From Lachnoanaerobaculum saburreum DSM 3986 (GTDB lineage: Bacteria > Bacillota > Clostridia > Lachnospirales > Lachnospiraceae): a stretch of DNA of 49,862 nt. The notes beneath the pieces are model-generated. The model saw only the letters and a list, made by a program, of their open reading frames with translations, was not told the DNA's origin and did no database searches. The position numbers and the translations under genes were made by a program. Below are positions 26,766 to 36,643 of the stretch, in pieces (position 1 is the stretch's first letter; the number at the start of each line of letters is the position of its first letter). The stretch covers positions 1,844,198 through 1,894,059 of the forward strand of contig NZ_GL622296.1 in NCBI RefSeq assembly GCF_000185385.1, written 5' to 3'.

Positions 26766-28191
26766 TCTTAATCCTTTTTATTGATTCGTCTTTTCCAAGA
26801 ATTTCCATAATTTCGGTAGCACCGGCAGGAGTCATTTGCTTTCCTGAAAGTGCTGTTCTTATAGGCCACATAATAAATCCTGTCTTGTACTCATGTTCTT
26901 TACCGAATGCAGACAGTATACCAAAGAGATTGTCATTTGAGTAGTCATCTGTAGTCTCCAAAATCGGCAATACCTCTTTTAAAAGTTCAAGTGAATTCTC
27001 ACTGTCTGTCTTCATCTTCTTATGTGTATACATTGAAATATCATACTGCGGCAACTCCTCAAAAAAGTCTATATGGTCTGCAATCTGAGGTAATACCTCA
27101 ATTCTTGTCTTGACCATATTTGCAATTTTTCTTATATCAAGCGGTTTTGTAATAACCTTATCGATATATGGCTTTGCAAGCTTAAAGAAAGCTTCCTCAT
27201 CCATCTTTTTTAAATATTCACCGTTCATCCATGAAAGCTTTACCATATCAAAAACAGCCGGTGACTTTGAAATATGCTTATAGTCAAAGGCCTCAACAAG
27301 CTCTTTAAGTGAGAATATTTCTCTGTCATCCTCAGGTGACCAGCCAAGCAATGCCACAAAGTTTACAATAGCCTCTGCGACATAGCCCTGTTCAATCAAA
27401 TCTTCAAATGATGAATGACCGCTCCTCTTTGAAAGCTTCTTATGTTCTTCATTGGTTATCAGCGGACAGTGTACATATGTAGGTATTTCCCATCCAAATG
27501 CCTCATACAGTCTGTTGTACTTCGGTGAGGATGAGAGATACTCATTTCCTCTTACTACATGTGTGATACCCATAAGGTGATCATCAACCACATTTGCAAA
27601 GTTGTAGGTAGGATATCCGTCCGACTTTATAAGCACCATATCGTCAAGTTCTAAGTTATCCACTGTGATATCTCCGTAAATATCGTCATGGAAGGTAGTG
27701 GTTCCTGTAGCAGGGTTATTTTGACGGATAACATACGGAATACCGCTTTCAAGATTTTTCTTTATTTCTTCCTCAGTCAGTGAAAGACAATGCTTGTCAT
27801 ATTTCATTATCTCTTCACCGTTTACATTTGAGCGAAGCGAATTAAGACGCTCAGGGGTACAAAAACAATAATATGCCTGCTTTTTATCTATAAGTTCCTT
27901 TGCATACTTCAGATAAAGCCCCTCTTTTTGTCTTTCACTCTGCACATACGGACCATATCCTCCATCCTTATCAGGACCTTCATCATGTATAAGCCCCGTT
28001 TCTTCAAGTGTTTTATAAATTATCTCTGTAGCACCCTCTACATATCTTTCCTGATCTGTATCCTCTATTCTAAGCAGGAAGTCTCCTCCCTCATGCTTTG
28101 CAATCAAATATGCATATAATGCTGTTCTAAGATTTCCGACATGCATTCTTCCTGTCGGACTTGGTGCATATCTTGTTCTTATCTTTGTCAT
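26740..28191 (-). CDS. gltX: Glutamate--tRNA ligase
   Basis: A 483-aa class I aminoacyl-tRNA synthetase. [20 protein letters not shown] holds the HIGH-type motif (HVGN) and [12 protein letters not shown] the KMSKS-type motif. [20 protein letters not shown] is also characteristic. It charges tRNA-Glu, and in many Clostridia mischarges tRNA-Gln for amidation by GatCAB. Glutamyl-tRNA also feeds tetrapyrrole synthesis, which may be relevant to the downstream corrin genes (inference). AAGGAGCAGG precedes the start. It sits between the response regulator and helicase genes. Confidence 0.97.
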   Translation of the reverse strand: MTKIRTRYAPSPTGRMHVGNLRTALYAYLIAKHEGGDFLLRIEDTDQERYVEGATEIIYKTLEETGLIHDEGPDKDGGYGPYVQSERQKEGLYLKYAKELIDKKQAYYCFCTPERLNSLRSNVNGEEIMKYDKHCLSLTEEEIKKNLESGIPYVIRQNNPATGTTTFHDDIYGDITVDNLELDDMVLIKSDGYPTYNFANVVDDHLMGITHVVRGNEYLSSSPKYNRLYEAFGWEIPTYVHCPLITNEEHKKLSKRSGHSSFEDLIEQGYVAEAIVNFVALLGWSPEDDREIFSLKELVEAFDYKHISKSPAVFDMVKLSWMNGEYLKKMDEEAFFKLAKPYIDKVITKPLDIRKIANMVKTRIEVLPQIADHIDFFEELPQYDISMYTHKKMKTDSENSLELLKEVLPILETTDDYSNDNLFGILSAFGKEHEYKTGFIMWPIRTALSGKQMTPAGATEIMEILGKDESIKRIKIGIDKLQQ

Positions 28192-28214
28192 ACCTGCTCC
28201 TTATCTATATTTAA

Positions 28215-28892
28215 TCATGGTGTGATTTCAAACTTATATCCCATGCCCCACACAGTTTTTATATAGTCACCTCGCTCACCCATCTTTGCACGAAGTTTTT
28301 TTACATGAGTATCAATAGTTCTGGCATCACCGAAATAATCATAGTTCCACACTGAACTTAGGATTTTTTCTCTTGACAGTGCAATCCCCTTATTTTCAAT
28401 AAAATATGTTAAAAGCTCATATTCTTTGAAGCTTAAATCTACCGGCTTTTTATCGATATATACACTTCTGGCAACCTTATCCACCTCTATCGCACCTGCC
28501 ACCAATTTTTCTTCGGGTTCACCCACTGTTCTTCTAAGTACCGCCTCTACCCTTGCTACAAGTATCTTCGGTGAAAACGGCTTTGTGATATATTCATCTA
28601 CACCGAGCTTATACCCTTCAAGCTCATCTCTTTCTTCACTTCTTGCAGTCAACATCATAACAGGCACTTTAGAGTACTGTCTTATGGCTTCCAATACTTC
28701 AAAGCCGTCCATTTTGGGCATCATTACATCCAACAGTATAAGCTTTATATCCTTATTAGTATCAAAGACCTTCAGTGCTTCCTCACCGTCTTCTGCTTCT
28801 AATACTATGTAGCCTTTAATGCTTAGAAAATCTTTTACAAGTTTTCTCATTCTGGCTTCATCATCCACCACCAATATTTTTATATCTTCCAT
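28215..28892 (-). CDS. OmpR/PhoB-family response regulator
   Basis: A 225-aa transcription factor. The receiver domain (1-120) has the acidic pair in VVDDEARMRKL, phospho-acceptor Asp55 in LILLDVMMPKMDGFEVL, and the Thr/Lys switch residues in MMLTARSEER and EYITKPF. The C-terminal winged helix (about 130-225) shows LSFKEYELLTYFIENKGIAL, ILSSVWNYDYFGDARTIDTH and GYKFEI. Its probable kinase is encoded 3.3 kb downstream (23385-24917). It could also serve the partnerless kinase at 9310-10386. GGAGATTAT precedes the start. Confidence 0.96.
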   Translation of the reverse strand: MEDIKILVVDDEARMRKLVKDFLSIKGYIVLEAEDGEEALKVFDTNKDIKLILLDVMMPKMDGFEVLEAIRQYSKVPVMMLTARSEERDELEGYKLGVDEYITKPFSPKILVARVEAVLRRTVGEPEEKLVAGAIEVDKVARSVYIDKKPVDLSFKEYELLTYFIENKGIALSREKILSSVWNYDYFGDARTIDTHVKKLRAKMGERGDYIKTVWGMGYKFEITP

Positions 28893-28919
28893 ATAATCTC
28901 CAAATCAGCAGACTTTATG

Positions 28920-30704
28920 TCAGTTTTCTTCTATTTTTATTCCAAGTTCCTTTAGCTGTGCATCATCAACTTTATCAGGTGCATTTGTCATAAGATCGGA
29001 TGCATCCTTTACCTTAGGGAAGGCAATCACATCTCTGATTGAATCTGCACCTACCATAAGCATTACCACTCTGTCAAGACCGTATGCAAGACCTGCATGA
29101 GGCGGAACACCGTACTTGAATGCTTCCAACAGATATCCGAATCTCTCATCGGCAACTTCCTTTGAAAGTCCAAGTACATCAAACATCTTTGACTGAATAT
29201 CCGCCTGATGTATTCTGACAGAACCTCCGCCAATTTCAGTACCGTTAAGTACTATATCATATGCCTTTGCCCTCACTCTGCCCGGATCCGAGTCAATATA
29301 CTGCCAATCCTCATCCATAGGTGCGGTAAAAGGGTGGTGCATTGCCTTAAATCTGTTCTCTTCATCAGACCACTCAAGCAATGGGAACTGTGTAACCCAA
29401 AGGAATCTGTAGTCATCCTTTTTTAAAAGTCCAAGCTGATTTGCAAGTTCAACTCTTAAAGCTCCAAGTGTATCCCAAACTATCTTATTGCTGTCGGCAG
29501 CAAAGAAAAGCATATCGCCCGGCTTGGCATCAAGAGCTTTCCTTAATCCTTCGATCTCTTCTTCCTTCATAAACTTGGCAAATGACGACTTGATACTTCC
29601 GTCAGCTTCAACAGCCATATATGCAAGTCCCTTTGCCTTATAGCTCTTTACAAACTCAACAAGTGCATCAATCTTTTTTCTCGGCATACCTGCCTGTCCG
29701 CTTGCATTGATACCGCGAACACTTCCGCCGTTTGCAAGTGCATTTTTAAATACTGCAAATTCGGAGTCCTTTACAATATCCGATACATCTTTTAATTCCA
29801 TACCGAATCTGAGATCGGGTTTGTCGGAACCGAATCTGTCCATAGCTTCCTGCCATGTCATTCTTTGTATCGGAAGTTTTATATCAATATCCAAAACATC
29901 CTTAAACAGTCTTTGCAACAGTCTTTCATTTACATCCAATACATCATCTACATCTACAAATGAAAGCTCCATATCTATCTGTGTAAATTCAGGCTGGCGA
30001 TCCGCCCTTAAATCCTCATCTCTGTAGCATCTTGCAAGCTGGAAGTATCTGTCATATCCCGATACCATCAAAAGCTGTTTAAAAAGCTGCGGAGACTGTG
30101 GAAGTGCATAGAAGCTTCCCGGATATACACGGCTTGGAACCAGATAATCTCTGGCTCCTTCAGGTGAGCTTTTTATAAGTGTAGGAGTTTCAATCTCTAA
30201 AAATCCGTTCTCGGCAAGAAAGTTTCTTGTGGTGGTAGCCACTTTACTTCTGACCATAAGATTTCTTTGAAGATCAGGTCTTCTAAGGTCAAGGAATCTG
30301 TACTTTAATCTAAGCTCTTCTTTAGTCTTTGAGTCCTCTTCGATATGGAACGGCGGTGTCTCCGACTCTGAAAGTATTCTAAGTCCCATAGCTCTTACTT
30401 CAAGTTCACCTGTTTTTAGTGATTCATTAAAAGCACCGCTTCTTTTCTTTAAAATTCCGGTTACAGCAATGCAAAACTCCTGTTTAAGCTTCATTGCCTT
30501 ATTAAATACTTCACTGCCACATTCATCCTCTTCAAATATTATCTGCAATATTCCTGAACGGTCTCTAAGGTCACAGAAAATAATTCCACCCTTGTTACGG
30601 TTTTTTTGAACCCATCCCATTACAGTAACTTCACTCTCAAGCGGTGCGTTTACCACCTCCGCACATCTATGACTTCTCTTTAAGCCAAGCATTGATTCTG
30701 CCAT
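28920..30704 (-). CDS. aspS: Aspartate--tRNA ligase
   Basis: A 594-aa bacterial-type class IIb synthetase. The N-terminal OB-fold anticodon domain (HRCAEVVNAPLESEVTVMGW, FCDLRDRSGILQIIF) is followed by the catalytic core (motif 2 FQLARCYRDEDLRADRQPEF). An inserted GAD domain and motif 3 (AGLAYGLDRVVMLMVG) follow. AGGAGATAAAG precedes the start. hisS lies 19 bases upstream in the same direction; a hisS-aspS pair is a common arrangement in Firmicutes. Confidence 0.98.
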   Translation of the reverse strand: MAESMLGLKRSHRCAEVVNAPLESEVTVMGWVQKNRNKGGIIFCDLRDRSGILQIIFEEDECGSEVFNKAMKLKQEFCIAVTGILKKRSGAFNESLKTGELEVRAMGLRILSESETPPFHIEEDSKTKEELRLKYRFLDLRRPDLQRNLMVRSKVATTTRNFLAENGFLEIETPTLIKSSPEGARDYLVPSRVYPGSFYALPQSPQLFKQLLMVSGYDRYFQLARCYRDEDLRADRQPEFTQIDMELSFVDVDDVLDVNERLLQRLFKDVLDIDIKLPIQRMTWQEAMDRFGSDKPDLRFGMELKDVSDIVKDSEFAVFKNALANGGSVRGINASGQAGMPRKKIDALVEFVKSYKAKGLAYMAVEADGSIKSSFAKFMKEEEIEGLRKALDAKPGDMLFFAADSNKIVWDTLGALRVELANQLGLLKKDDYRFLWVTQFPLLEWSDEENRFKAMHHPFTAPMDEDWQYIDSDPGRVRAKAYDIVLNGTEIGGGSVRIHQADIQSKMFDVLGLSKEVADERFGYLLEAFKYGVPPHAGLAYGLDRVVMLMVGADSIRDVIAFPKVKDASDLMTNAPDKVDDAQLKELGIKIEEN

Positions 30705-30723
30705 CTTTATCTCCTAACTCTAT

Positions 30724-31983
30724 TTATTTTAAGGCTTCTCTGTAAAATTCCTTAAACTCCACATACCCCTGTTTTTCAAGTCCTTCTTTTTGAAACTTTT
30801 TATTCTTATTCATCTTTGAAACCAGTACAATATTTCCGGCTTCACGAAGAGATGCCGCCTCTTTTAATATGTCCTTTAAAACATTGCCGTCTATATTCTT
30901 TTCATATAGGAAAGCAATCTTCCTGCTCTCATCAGGGATCTTAAACCCTTCATCTAAGAGTATTGCAATGATACGCTCAAAACCTATAGAAAATCCGCAG
31001 GCAGGTATATCATTGCCTGTAAATTTCCCGATCATCTTATCATATCTTCCGCCACCGGCAACAGAACCCGAAAAACCTTCCATACTGACTTCAAATATAG
31101 TACCGGTATAATATCCCATACCGCGAACCAGAGTAGGGTCAAATACAAGTGAAAACTCATTTGTCTTTACTTCAAGTACCGTATCTATTATCTCACAAAG
31201 ACTGTCAAGTACACCGTCTTCAATAAATCCTGCAAGCTTATCCTTCAAAGACAAAACAGCTTTTGCATTATCCGATAATCCGTTAAACAGGCTTAGATAT
31301 TTAACACATTTTTCCACACCGTCCAGTTCGGTCAGCTCTTTTTTCACTCCGTCCGAACCGATTTTATCCATCTTGTCAAGGATTATAAATACATCATTTA
31401 TATTATCCTCGTTATAGCCTGCAAAAAGAGCCATAGCCATAAGGATTCTTCTGTCATTTATTCTTACCTTGAAGTGTTTTCCATTTGCTATCTCACCAAG
31501 TGCCTTTGTGGTGGCAAGTATAAGCTCTATTTCTGCAAGATTTGAAGCTTCACCCAAAATATCTATATCACATTGAGTGAACTGCCTGAATCTACCCTTT
31601 TGCGGTCTGTCGGCTCTGTATACATTACCTATTTGTAATGCCTTAAACGGGCTTGGAAGATTTGCCTGATTGTTTGAATAATATCTGGCAAGAGGCAATG
31701 TAAGGTCGTATCTTAAACCGGCATCAACCAAATCATTCTCATCCTTTATATTTTCAAGTTTGAGTTTTTCTCCTCTTTTTAAAATCTTAAAGATAAGCTT
31801 TTCATTGTCACCGCCTTGCTTACTTAAGAGATTTTCGATATGCTCCACAGCCGGAGTTTCTATAGAGGTAAAGCCGAAGCTTCCATAAGTTTTTTTAATA
31901 ATGTTTATCAGATAATCCCTGATAAACATCTCTTCAGGAAGAATATCCTTCATTCCGGTGACACTTTTTTTAATTAATGCCAT
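30724..31983 (-). CDS. hisS: Histidine--tRNA ligase
   Basis: A 419-aa class IIa synthetase. Motif 2 is within YRADRPQKGRFRQFTQCDID. The histidine-specific motifs are LVFDPTLVRGMGYYTGTIFE and GGRYDKMIGKF, and motif 3 is ACGFSIGFERIIAIL. The C-terminal anticodon domain is recognisable but short. AAAGGA lies 9 bases before the ATG, and the gene overlaps the 3' end of hemZ by 14 bases. Confidence 0.97.
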   Translation of the reverse strand: MALIKKSVTGMKDILPEEMFIRDYLINIIKKTYGSFGFTSIETPAVEHIENLLSKQGGDNEKLIFKILKRGEKLKLENIKDENDLVDAGLRYDLTLPLARYYSNNQANLPSPFKALQIGNVYRADRPQKGRFRQFTQCDIDILGEASNLAEIELILATTKALGEIANGKHFKVRINDRRILMAMALFAGYNEDNINDVFIILDKMDKIGSDGVKKELTELDGVEKCVKYLSLFNGLSDNAKAVLSLKDKLAGFIEDGVLDSLCEIIDTVLEVKTNEFSLVFDPTLVRGMGYYTGTIFEVSMEGFSGSVAGGGRYDKMIGKFTGNDIPACGFSIGFERIIAILLDEGFKIPDESRKIAFLYEKNIDGNVLKDILKEAASLREAGNIVLVSKMNKNKKFQKEGLEKQGYVEFKEFYREALK

Positions 31984-33394
31984 TCATATTTTCCTTTCTC
32001 TTTATCATTTCATCAAGTCTTTCAATATACAGCTTCGGATCCTTTACATTTTCTATTCTTTCTATTCTGCCGTCTTCAAACACAATCTTACTTGATGTTC
32101 CGGCACCACAAGCTATGATAGTCTGTTTTTCTTCCATAATCAATATATTATAAAGACATTCTTTATCAGGTTTTGAAAAGCCTATATTTTCAAGATTACC
32201 TGCCATATTTTTTTGTCTGTACAGATAGTAAGGCTTTAGGCCAAGCTCATTGCAGTTATTCGTTGCCACATCTGTCATAGACAACATCAATTCATTGTCC
32301 ACAATTTCTCTTTTATTTTCGGTATTCAGTCCTGCCGCTCTTTTTAGTGCCAGAGAATGTATGGTTATTGACTCAGGAGCCAATTTTTTTACCTTTATAA
32401 AACTGTCCTTTATATCAGAGAGAGTTTCACCGTTTAAACCGATTATAAAATCCATATTTATATTGGTAAAACCCGCTTCTCTTGCCAGTCTGAAACTGTT
32501 GTAGATATCTTCTGTCGTATGCTTTCTGCCTATCAGATCCAAAGTCTTTTGTTGCATAGTCTGAGGATTTACAGATATACGGTTTACTCCCGAAGCTTTC
32601 AGTGCAATCAGCTTTTCTTTTGTTATACTGTCAGGCCTGCCTGCTTCTACAGTCAGCTCTAAAAGATTTGAAAGATCAAAGTTTGTCTTTACGGTGTCTA
32701 AAATCTCAGTGAGTTGATAAGCCTCAAGCGAAGTCGGTGTGCCTCCACCCATATATATTGTTTGAAGCTTCTTTCCTCTAAACATCTTTGATACTGCTGT
32801 CAGTTCTTTACAAAGTGCAGCCACATATGTATCTGTTTCTTTTTTCCACAGTGCTATAGAATAGGAAGTAAATGAACAATAAAGGCATCTTGTCGGACAA
32901 AACGGAATACCTATATATAGGCTGTATCCATCCTTGTAATCAATCTTTTTTAGAATATTAAACTCTCTTAAAGCGGTGCTTATACAGAGATTTATTCTCT
33001 GCTCACCTACCAGATATACCTCTTTTAGATGTATTTTTATATCTTCAAGAGGAATATTCTTTTCAAGCATTTCCATTACTATCTTTGTAGGTCTTATCCC
33101 TGTAAGTGTACCCCAGGGCAACTCTTTATTCCCAAGTTTTAAAAGATTTAAATAAATATTTCTTTTTAACTCATTCTTCGTATCAAACTTGGCAGCTTTT
33201 ATCTCTGAACAAAACTCTATGGCTTCATTTTCCGTATTTATACTTATATGATACTCCTGCTCTTTCTTATATAAGTGAAGCCTTAACAATACCGTATCGT
33301 CTGTATAAATATATTTTTCACCGGGATAAAATGCCATCAAAAGCTCTCTTATGTCCTGTTCAAAGGTCATATCCTCCAGTAGCAGTGAAATCAT
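31970..33394 (-). CDS. hemZ: Coproporphyrinogen dehydrogenase HemZ (radical SAM)
   Basis: A 474-aa oxygen-independent radical-SAM protein related to HemN. The SAM cluster motif is YIGIPFCPTRCLYCSF (CX3CX2C), followed by TIYMGGGTPTSL and ISVNPQTMQQKTLDLIGR. It is assigned to oxidative decarboxylation of coproporphyrinogen III, though many HemZ/HemN-like proteins of heme-poor anaerobes have uncertain roles. Its ATG overlaps the TGA of the MBL hydrolase gene by 4 bases. A second ATG at 33370 has GGAGG only 2 bases upstream, so coupling at 33394 is preferred. The relA-MBL-hemZ-hisS-aspS order is common in Clostridia. Confidence 0.9.
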   Translation of the reverse strand: MISLLLEDMTFEQDIRELLMAFYPGEKYIYTDDTVLLRLHLYKKEQEYHISINTENEAIEFCSEIKAAKFDTKNELKRNIYLNLLKLGNKELPWGTLTGIRPTKIVMEMLEKNIPLEDIKIHLKEVYLVGEQRINLCISTALREFNILKKIDYKDGYSLYIGIPFCPTRCLYCSFTSYSIALWKKETDTYVAALCKELTAVSKMFRGKKLQTIYMGGGTPTSLEAYQLTEILDTVKTNFDLSNLLELTVEAGRPDSITKEKLIALKASGVNRISVNPQTMQQKTLDLIGRKHTTEDIYNSFRLAREAGFTNINMDFIIGLNGETLSDIKDSFIKVKKLAPESITIHSLALKRAAGLNTENKREIVDNELMLSMTDVATNNCNELGLKPYYLYRQKNMAGNLENIGFSKPDKECLYNILIMEEKQTIIACGAGTSSKIVFEDGRIERIENVKDPKLYIERLDEMIKRKENMNGIN

Positions 33395-34053
33395 CTGTCA
33401 ATACCATGCTTTTTAACATAGATTGCTACCGGATTATACTTTTTCTCATGTGCTACTGTGGTCATATCCATATGTCCGGGCAATATATTTACATCCTCAG
33501 GCAAAGTTAAGACTTTGTCATAGATTGACCTTATAATAGCAGGATTGTCACCGCCATACAGGTCGGTTCTGCCACAGTCTTCTCTAAAGACTGTATCACC
33601 TGAAAATAACAGTTTTTCATCTGCAATATAGTAGCAACCTGAACCCTTTGTATGTCCGGGAGTGGCAATAAACACTATATCTTTATCAAGCAGATGCAAT
33701 ACATCATTATCATTTAATAATACATCAGCCTTTGTAACATATCCGCTTCCGATAAAGGAACTGCCGCCTGATTTTCGGCTGTCATAAAGCATCTCTTCAT
33801 CAAGTTTTGAAATATATACCTTTATATTATATTCTTTTAACAAATCATTTACCGCCATTATATGGTCAAAATGCCCATGTGTCAGTAAAATGGCAACCGG
33901 CTTTAATTTATGTTCCTTTATTACATTTATAATCTCCTGTGCCTGTGCGGACGGATCCACTATAAAGCATTCCAAGCTTTCTTTATTATATGCTATATAG
34001 ACATTAGTCTGTACCGGACCGAGTGTCATCACATATACTCCTATTTTATTCAT
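33391..34053 (-). CDS. MBL-fold metallo-hydrolase (glyoxalase II-like)
   Basis: A 220-aa metallo-beta-lactamase-fold protein. The metal-binding motif is ILLTHGHFDHIMAV (HxHxDH), with later ligands in IATPGHTKGSGCYYI and LFSGDTVFREDCGRTDL, and a final histidine in ILPGHMDMTT. It resembles YcbL/GloB-type hydrolases that cleave thioesters such as S-lactoylglutathione, but the substrate is not known. The ATG overlaps the TAA of relA by one base. Its constant position beside relA in Clostridia is not explained functionally. Confidence 0.93.
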   Translation of the reverse strand: MNKIGVYVMTLGPVQTNVYIAYNKESLECFIVDPSAQAQEIINVIKEHKLKPVAILLTHGHFDHIMAVNDLLKEYNIKVYISKLDEEMLYDSRKSGGSSFIGSGYVTKADVLLNDNDVLHLLDKDIVFIATPGHTKGSGCYYIADEKLLFSGDTVFREDCGRTDLYGGDNPAIIRSIYDKVLTLPEDVNILPGHMDMTTVAHEKKYNPVAIYVKKHGIDR

Positions 34054-36341
34054 TAACCTGTAGTCCTTTCAATATCTATTACTCCACTGACCTGCCGCAA
34101 CTTGCCTATAAGTGAATTGAGGGCTTCCCTTCCTTTTATATCAAAAACAAGATTTATAGTGGAAATATCATTCTTATTTGTACGAACATTTATGGATGTA
34201 ATGGAAATATCATTTTCACTATAAATTTTTGTTATATCCATAAACAGTCCTGTACGATTGTGTGCAAAAATCTGCAATTCAGTCTGATACTTCTCACCAA
34301 GCTTTGAATCCTCAAACTCCTGCCACTCGGCAGGTATAATTCTGATTCTGTCATCTGACGGCAAATTCATGATATTGATACAATCAGTTCTATGAATGGA
34401 TATACCTCTGCCTCTTGTTATAAATCCGACTATCTCATCTCCTGGAACAGGGTTACAACATTTTGAAAACCTTACCGCCAGATCATCCACACCCTTTACG
34501 ATAATGCCTGTTTTTGAATTTTTTACAATGACTTCCTTGTCACTGCCGTCACCAATGCTCTCTAAAATTGCATTGTCACTAAACTCTTTCTTTGTGATTC
34601 TGTTTTTTTCTTCCATCATCTTATTGATGATTTGTCCTTCTTTCAGTCCGCCATGTCCTAAAGAAGCCAGAATAGAATCCCAATCTTTTATGGCATACCG
34701 CTTCATTACCTTTTCCTGGAATTGAGGTTTGTTAATCTCAACCCAGTTGATACCTTTTGCCTTGCAGTATCTTTCAAGCATATCCTTACCGCGAAGAATA
34801 TTGTCCTCTTTTAATTCATTTTTAAACCACTGCTGTATCTTTGATCTGGCTTGATTTGATTTTACAATATTCAGCCAATCTCTGCTTGGTCCTTTTGAGT
34901 TTTGTGAAGTGATTATTTCAACCCTGTCACCGCTTTTTAACTCATAGTCAATATTTACAAGTCTGCCGTTTACTCTGGCACCCACCATCTTATTGCCTAC
35001 AGCAGAATGTATAGAATAGGCAAAATCTATAGGGTTTGAACCGGCAGGCAGATTCTTTACATCTCCGTCAGGAGTAAAACAGTATACATTATCTGAAAAT
35101 AAGTCAAAATCACTCTTTATTACTTTTAAAAACTCAGCATTGTCAGACATATCTCTTTGCCATTCAAGGATTTGTCTAAGCCAATTCATCTTGGCATCTT
35201 CAGCTCCCTTTGCTTCAGAACCGCTTCCGCTCTCTTTATATTTCCAATGTGCCGCAATACCGAACTCAGCAGTCTTATGCATCTCATAGGTTCTTATTTG
35301 TACCTCAAAAGGTTGTCCCGTATCGGAAATCAAAGTAGTATGTAATGACTGATACATATTAGTCTTGGGCATAGCTATATAGTCTTTAAATCTGCCGGGA
35401 ATAGGCTTATATATCTCATGTGCGGTACCGAGTGCAAGATAACAGTCTGTAACACTTTCAACTATAATCCTTATAGCAAATACATCATATATCTGATCCA
35501 GAGTTTTATTTTGATTTACCATTTTCTTATAGATAGAAAAAAGATGCTTTACTCTGCCGTTGATTGTATACTTCATACCTGTTGCAGACAGATGTTGTGA
35601 AAACTTTTTTATAATTTCGTCAACAAACTGTTGTCTCTGTTCTTTTCTGAATGCAAGTTTTTCAGATAAATCATAGTATACATCAGGATGCAGATACTTT
35701 AATGAAAGATCATCAAGCTCTACCTTTATTTTTGAAATACCGAGCCTTTGTGCTATAGGAGAATATATATCCATAGTCTCCCTTGCCTTTTCTTTTTGCT
35801 TTTCAGGCTTCATATACTGAAGAGTACGCATATTGTGGAGTCTGTCCGCCAGCTTTATAAGTATAACTCTGATATCCTTTGCCATAGCCAAAAACATCTT
35901 TCTTAAGTTTTCAGCCTGCATCTCAATCTTATCGTTCTTCAGTGAGAGCTGTGTCAGCTTTGTAACGCCGTCTACAAGATTGGCAACATCTATACCGAAC
36001 ATATCTGCAAGCTCATTATATGTGATGACTGTGTCCTCTATCACATCATGCAAAAGCCCCGCAGCTATTGTTTCTTTGTCAAGTTCAAGTTCTGCAAGAA
36101 TTATCGCAACACAAATAGGGTGAATAATATACGGTTCACCGGACTTTCTTTTTTGATCATTATGTGCTTTTTTTGCCAATTCATAAGCCTTTGTTATCAT
36201 AGAGATATCATCTGAAGGATGATAATGCAATATGATTTCAATAAGCTTTTTATGCAAGCTTTCAGGTGATGTAAAGTCAGCAGGCTTATCAATCTGAGTT
36301 TCTATATCTCCATTTAGACAGTAAAAATTATCCTCTTTCAT
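34053..36341 (-). CDS. relA: Bifunctional (p)ppGpp synthetase/hydrolase (RelA/SpoT homologue)
   Basis: A 762-aa long RSH enzyme controlling the stringent response. Domains in order: HD hydrolase with an intact HDVIEDT (about residues 50-190); synthetase with GRFKDYIAMPKTNMYQSLHT (about 235-360), whose RFKD form suits a bifunctional enzyme; TGS (VYCFTPDGDVKNLPAGSNPI); a Cys-containing region (VRFSKCCNPVPGDEIVGFIT); and a C-terminal ACT domain. The ATG at 36341 has AAGGAG 5 bases upstream; the TTG one codon before it is too close. It is the first gene of the long train that ends with cbiET. Confidence 0.97.
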   Translation of the reverse strand: MKEDNFYCLNGDIETQIDKPADFTSPESLHKKLIEIILHYHPSDDISMITKAYELAKKAHNDQKRKSGEPYIIHPICVAIILAELELDKETIAAGLLHDVIEDTVITYNELADMFGIDVANLVDGVTKLTQLSLKNDKIEMQAENLRKMFLAMAKDIRVILIKLADRLHNMRTLQYMKPEKQKEKARETMDIYSPIAQRLGISKIKVELDDLSLKYLHPDVYYDLSEKLAFRKEQRQQFVDEIIKKFSQHLSATGMKYTINGRVKHLFSIYKKMVNQNKTLDQIYDVFAIRIIVESVTDCYLALGTAHEIYKPIPGRFKDYIAMPKTNMYQSLHTTLISDTGQPFEVQIRTYEMHKTAEFGIAAHWKYKESGSGSEAKGAEDAKMNWLRQILEWQRDMSDNAEFLKVIKSDFDLFSDNVYCFTPDGDVKNLPAGSNPIDFAYSIHSAVGNKMVGARVNGRLVNIDYELKSGDRVEIITSQNSKGPSRDWLNIVKSNQARSKIQQWFKNELKEDNILRGKDMLERYCKAKGINWVEINKPQFQEKVMKRYAIKDWDSILASLGHGGLKEGQIINKMMEEKNRITKKEFSDNAILESIGDGSDKEVIVKNSKTGIIVKGVDDLAVRFSKCCNPVPGDEIVGFITRGRGISIHRTDCINIMNLPSDDRIRIIPAEWQEFEDSKLGEKYQTELQIFAHNRTGLFMDITKIYSENDISITSINVRTNKNDISTINLVFDIKGREALNSLIGKLRQVSGVIDIERTTG

Positions 36342-36399
36342 CAAACTCCTTACTCTTAGGCTAAATATTGCAACTTATTGTATATTTGTCTAAGGTTCC

Positions 36400-36428
36400 A
36401 TTATACGAATATAATGTAAAAAAAGCAA
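36400..36428 (-). promoter_or_regulatory. Promoter of the relA-to-cbiET gene train
   Basis: A -10 TATAAT (36400-36405) and a -35 TTGCTT (36423-36428) are separated by 17 bases on the minus strand, just after the terminator at 36441. It is the only strong promoter noticed before relA; internal promoters in the train were not excluded. Confidence 0.7.
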
Positions 36429-36435
36429 TAAGACC

Positions 36436-36468
36436 AAAATAAAAACCGGCATAAATATGCCGGTTTTT
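36436..36468 (-). terminator. Terminator upstream of relA (end of the ribU transcript)
   Basis: AAAAACCGGCATA (36441-36453) pairs with TATGCCGGTTTTT (36456-36468). T residues follow on the minus strand. It insulates the relA promoter from ribU. Confidence 0.85.
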
Positions 36469-36483
36469 ATTGTTTTAAATATA

Positions 36484-36615
36484 TTATCTTCCTTTTTTAC
36501 TCTTACAAAGCTCAAGCAAGATATAAATCGGTAATCCTATGATTATAAGCAAAACCATGCCGAACATACGTAAAGCCTTGCCGAAAGCCTGTGATGATTT
36601 ACTGCCTTTAAACAC
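36484..36615 (-). CDS. Possible small membrane peptide (43 aa)
   Basis: A short frame between ribU and its terminator. It encodes a basic start (VFKGSKSSQAFGKALRM), a hydrophobic helix (FGMVLLIIIGLPIYILLE) and a basic tail (CKSKKGR). The pattern suits a single-span membrane peptide and it stops 16 bases before the terminator. However, the only start is GTG with a poor ribosome site. It could be a real small protein or chance. No family is recognised. Confidence 0.35.
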   Translation of the reverse strand: MFKGSKSSQAFGKALRMFGMVLLIIIGLPIYILLELCKSKKGR

Positions 36616-36643
36616 ACATAACCCACTAAAAATTACAGCAATA

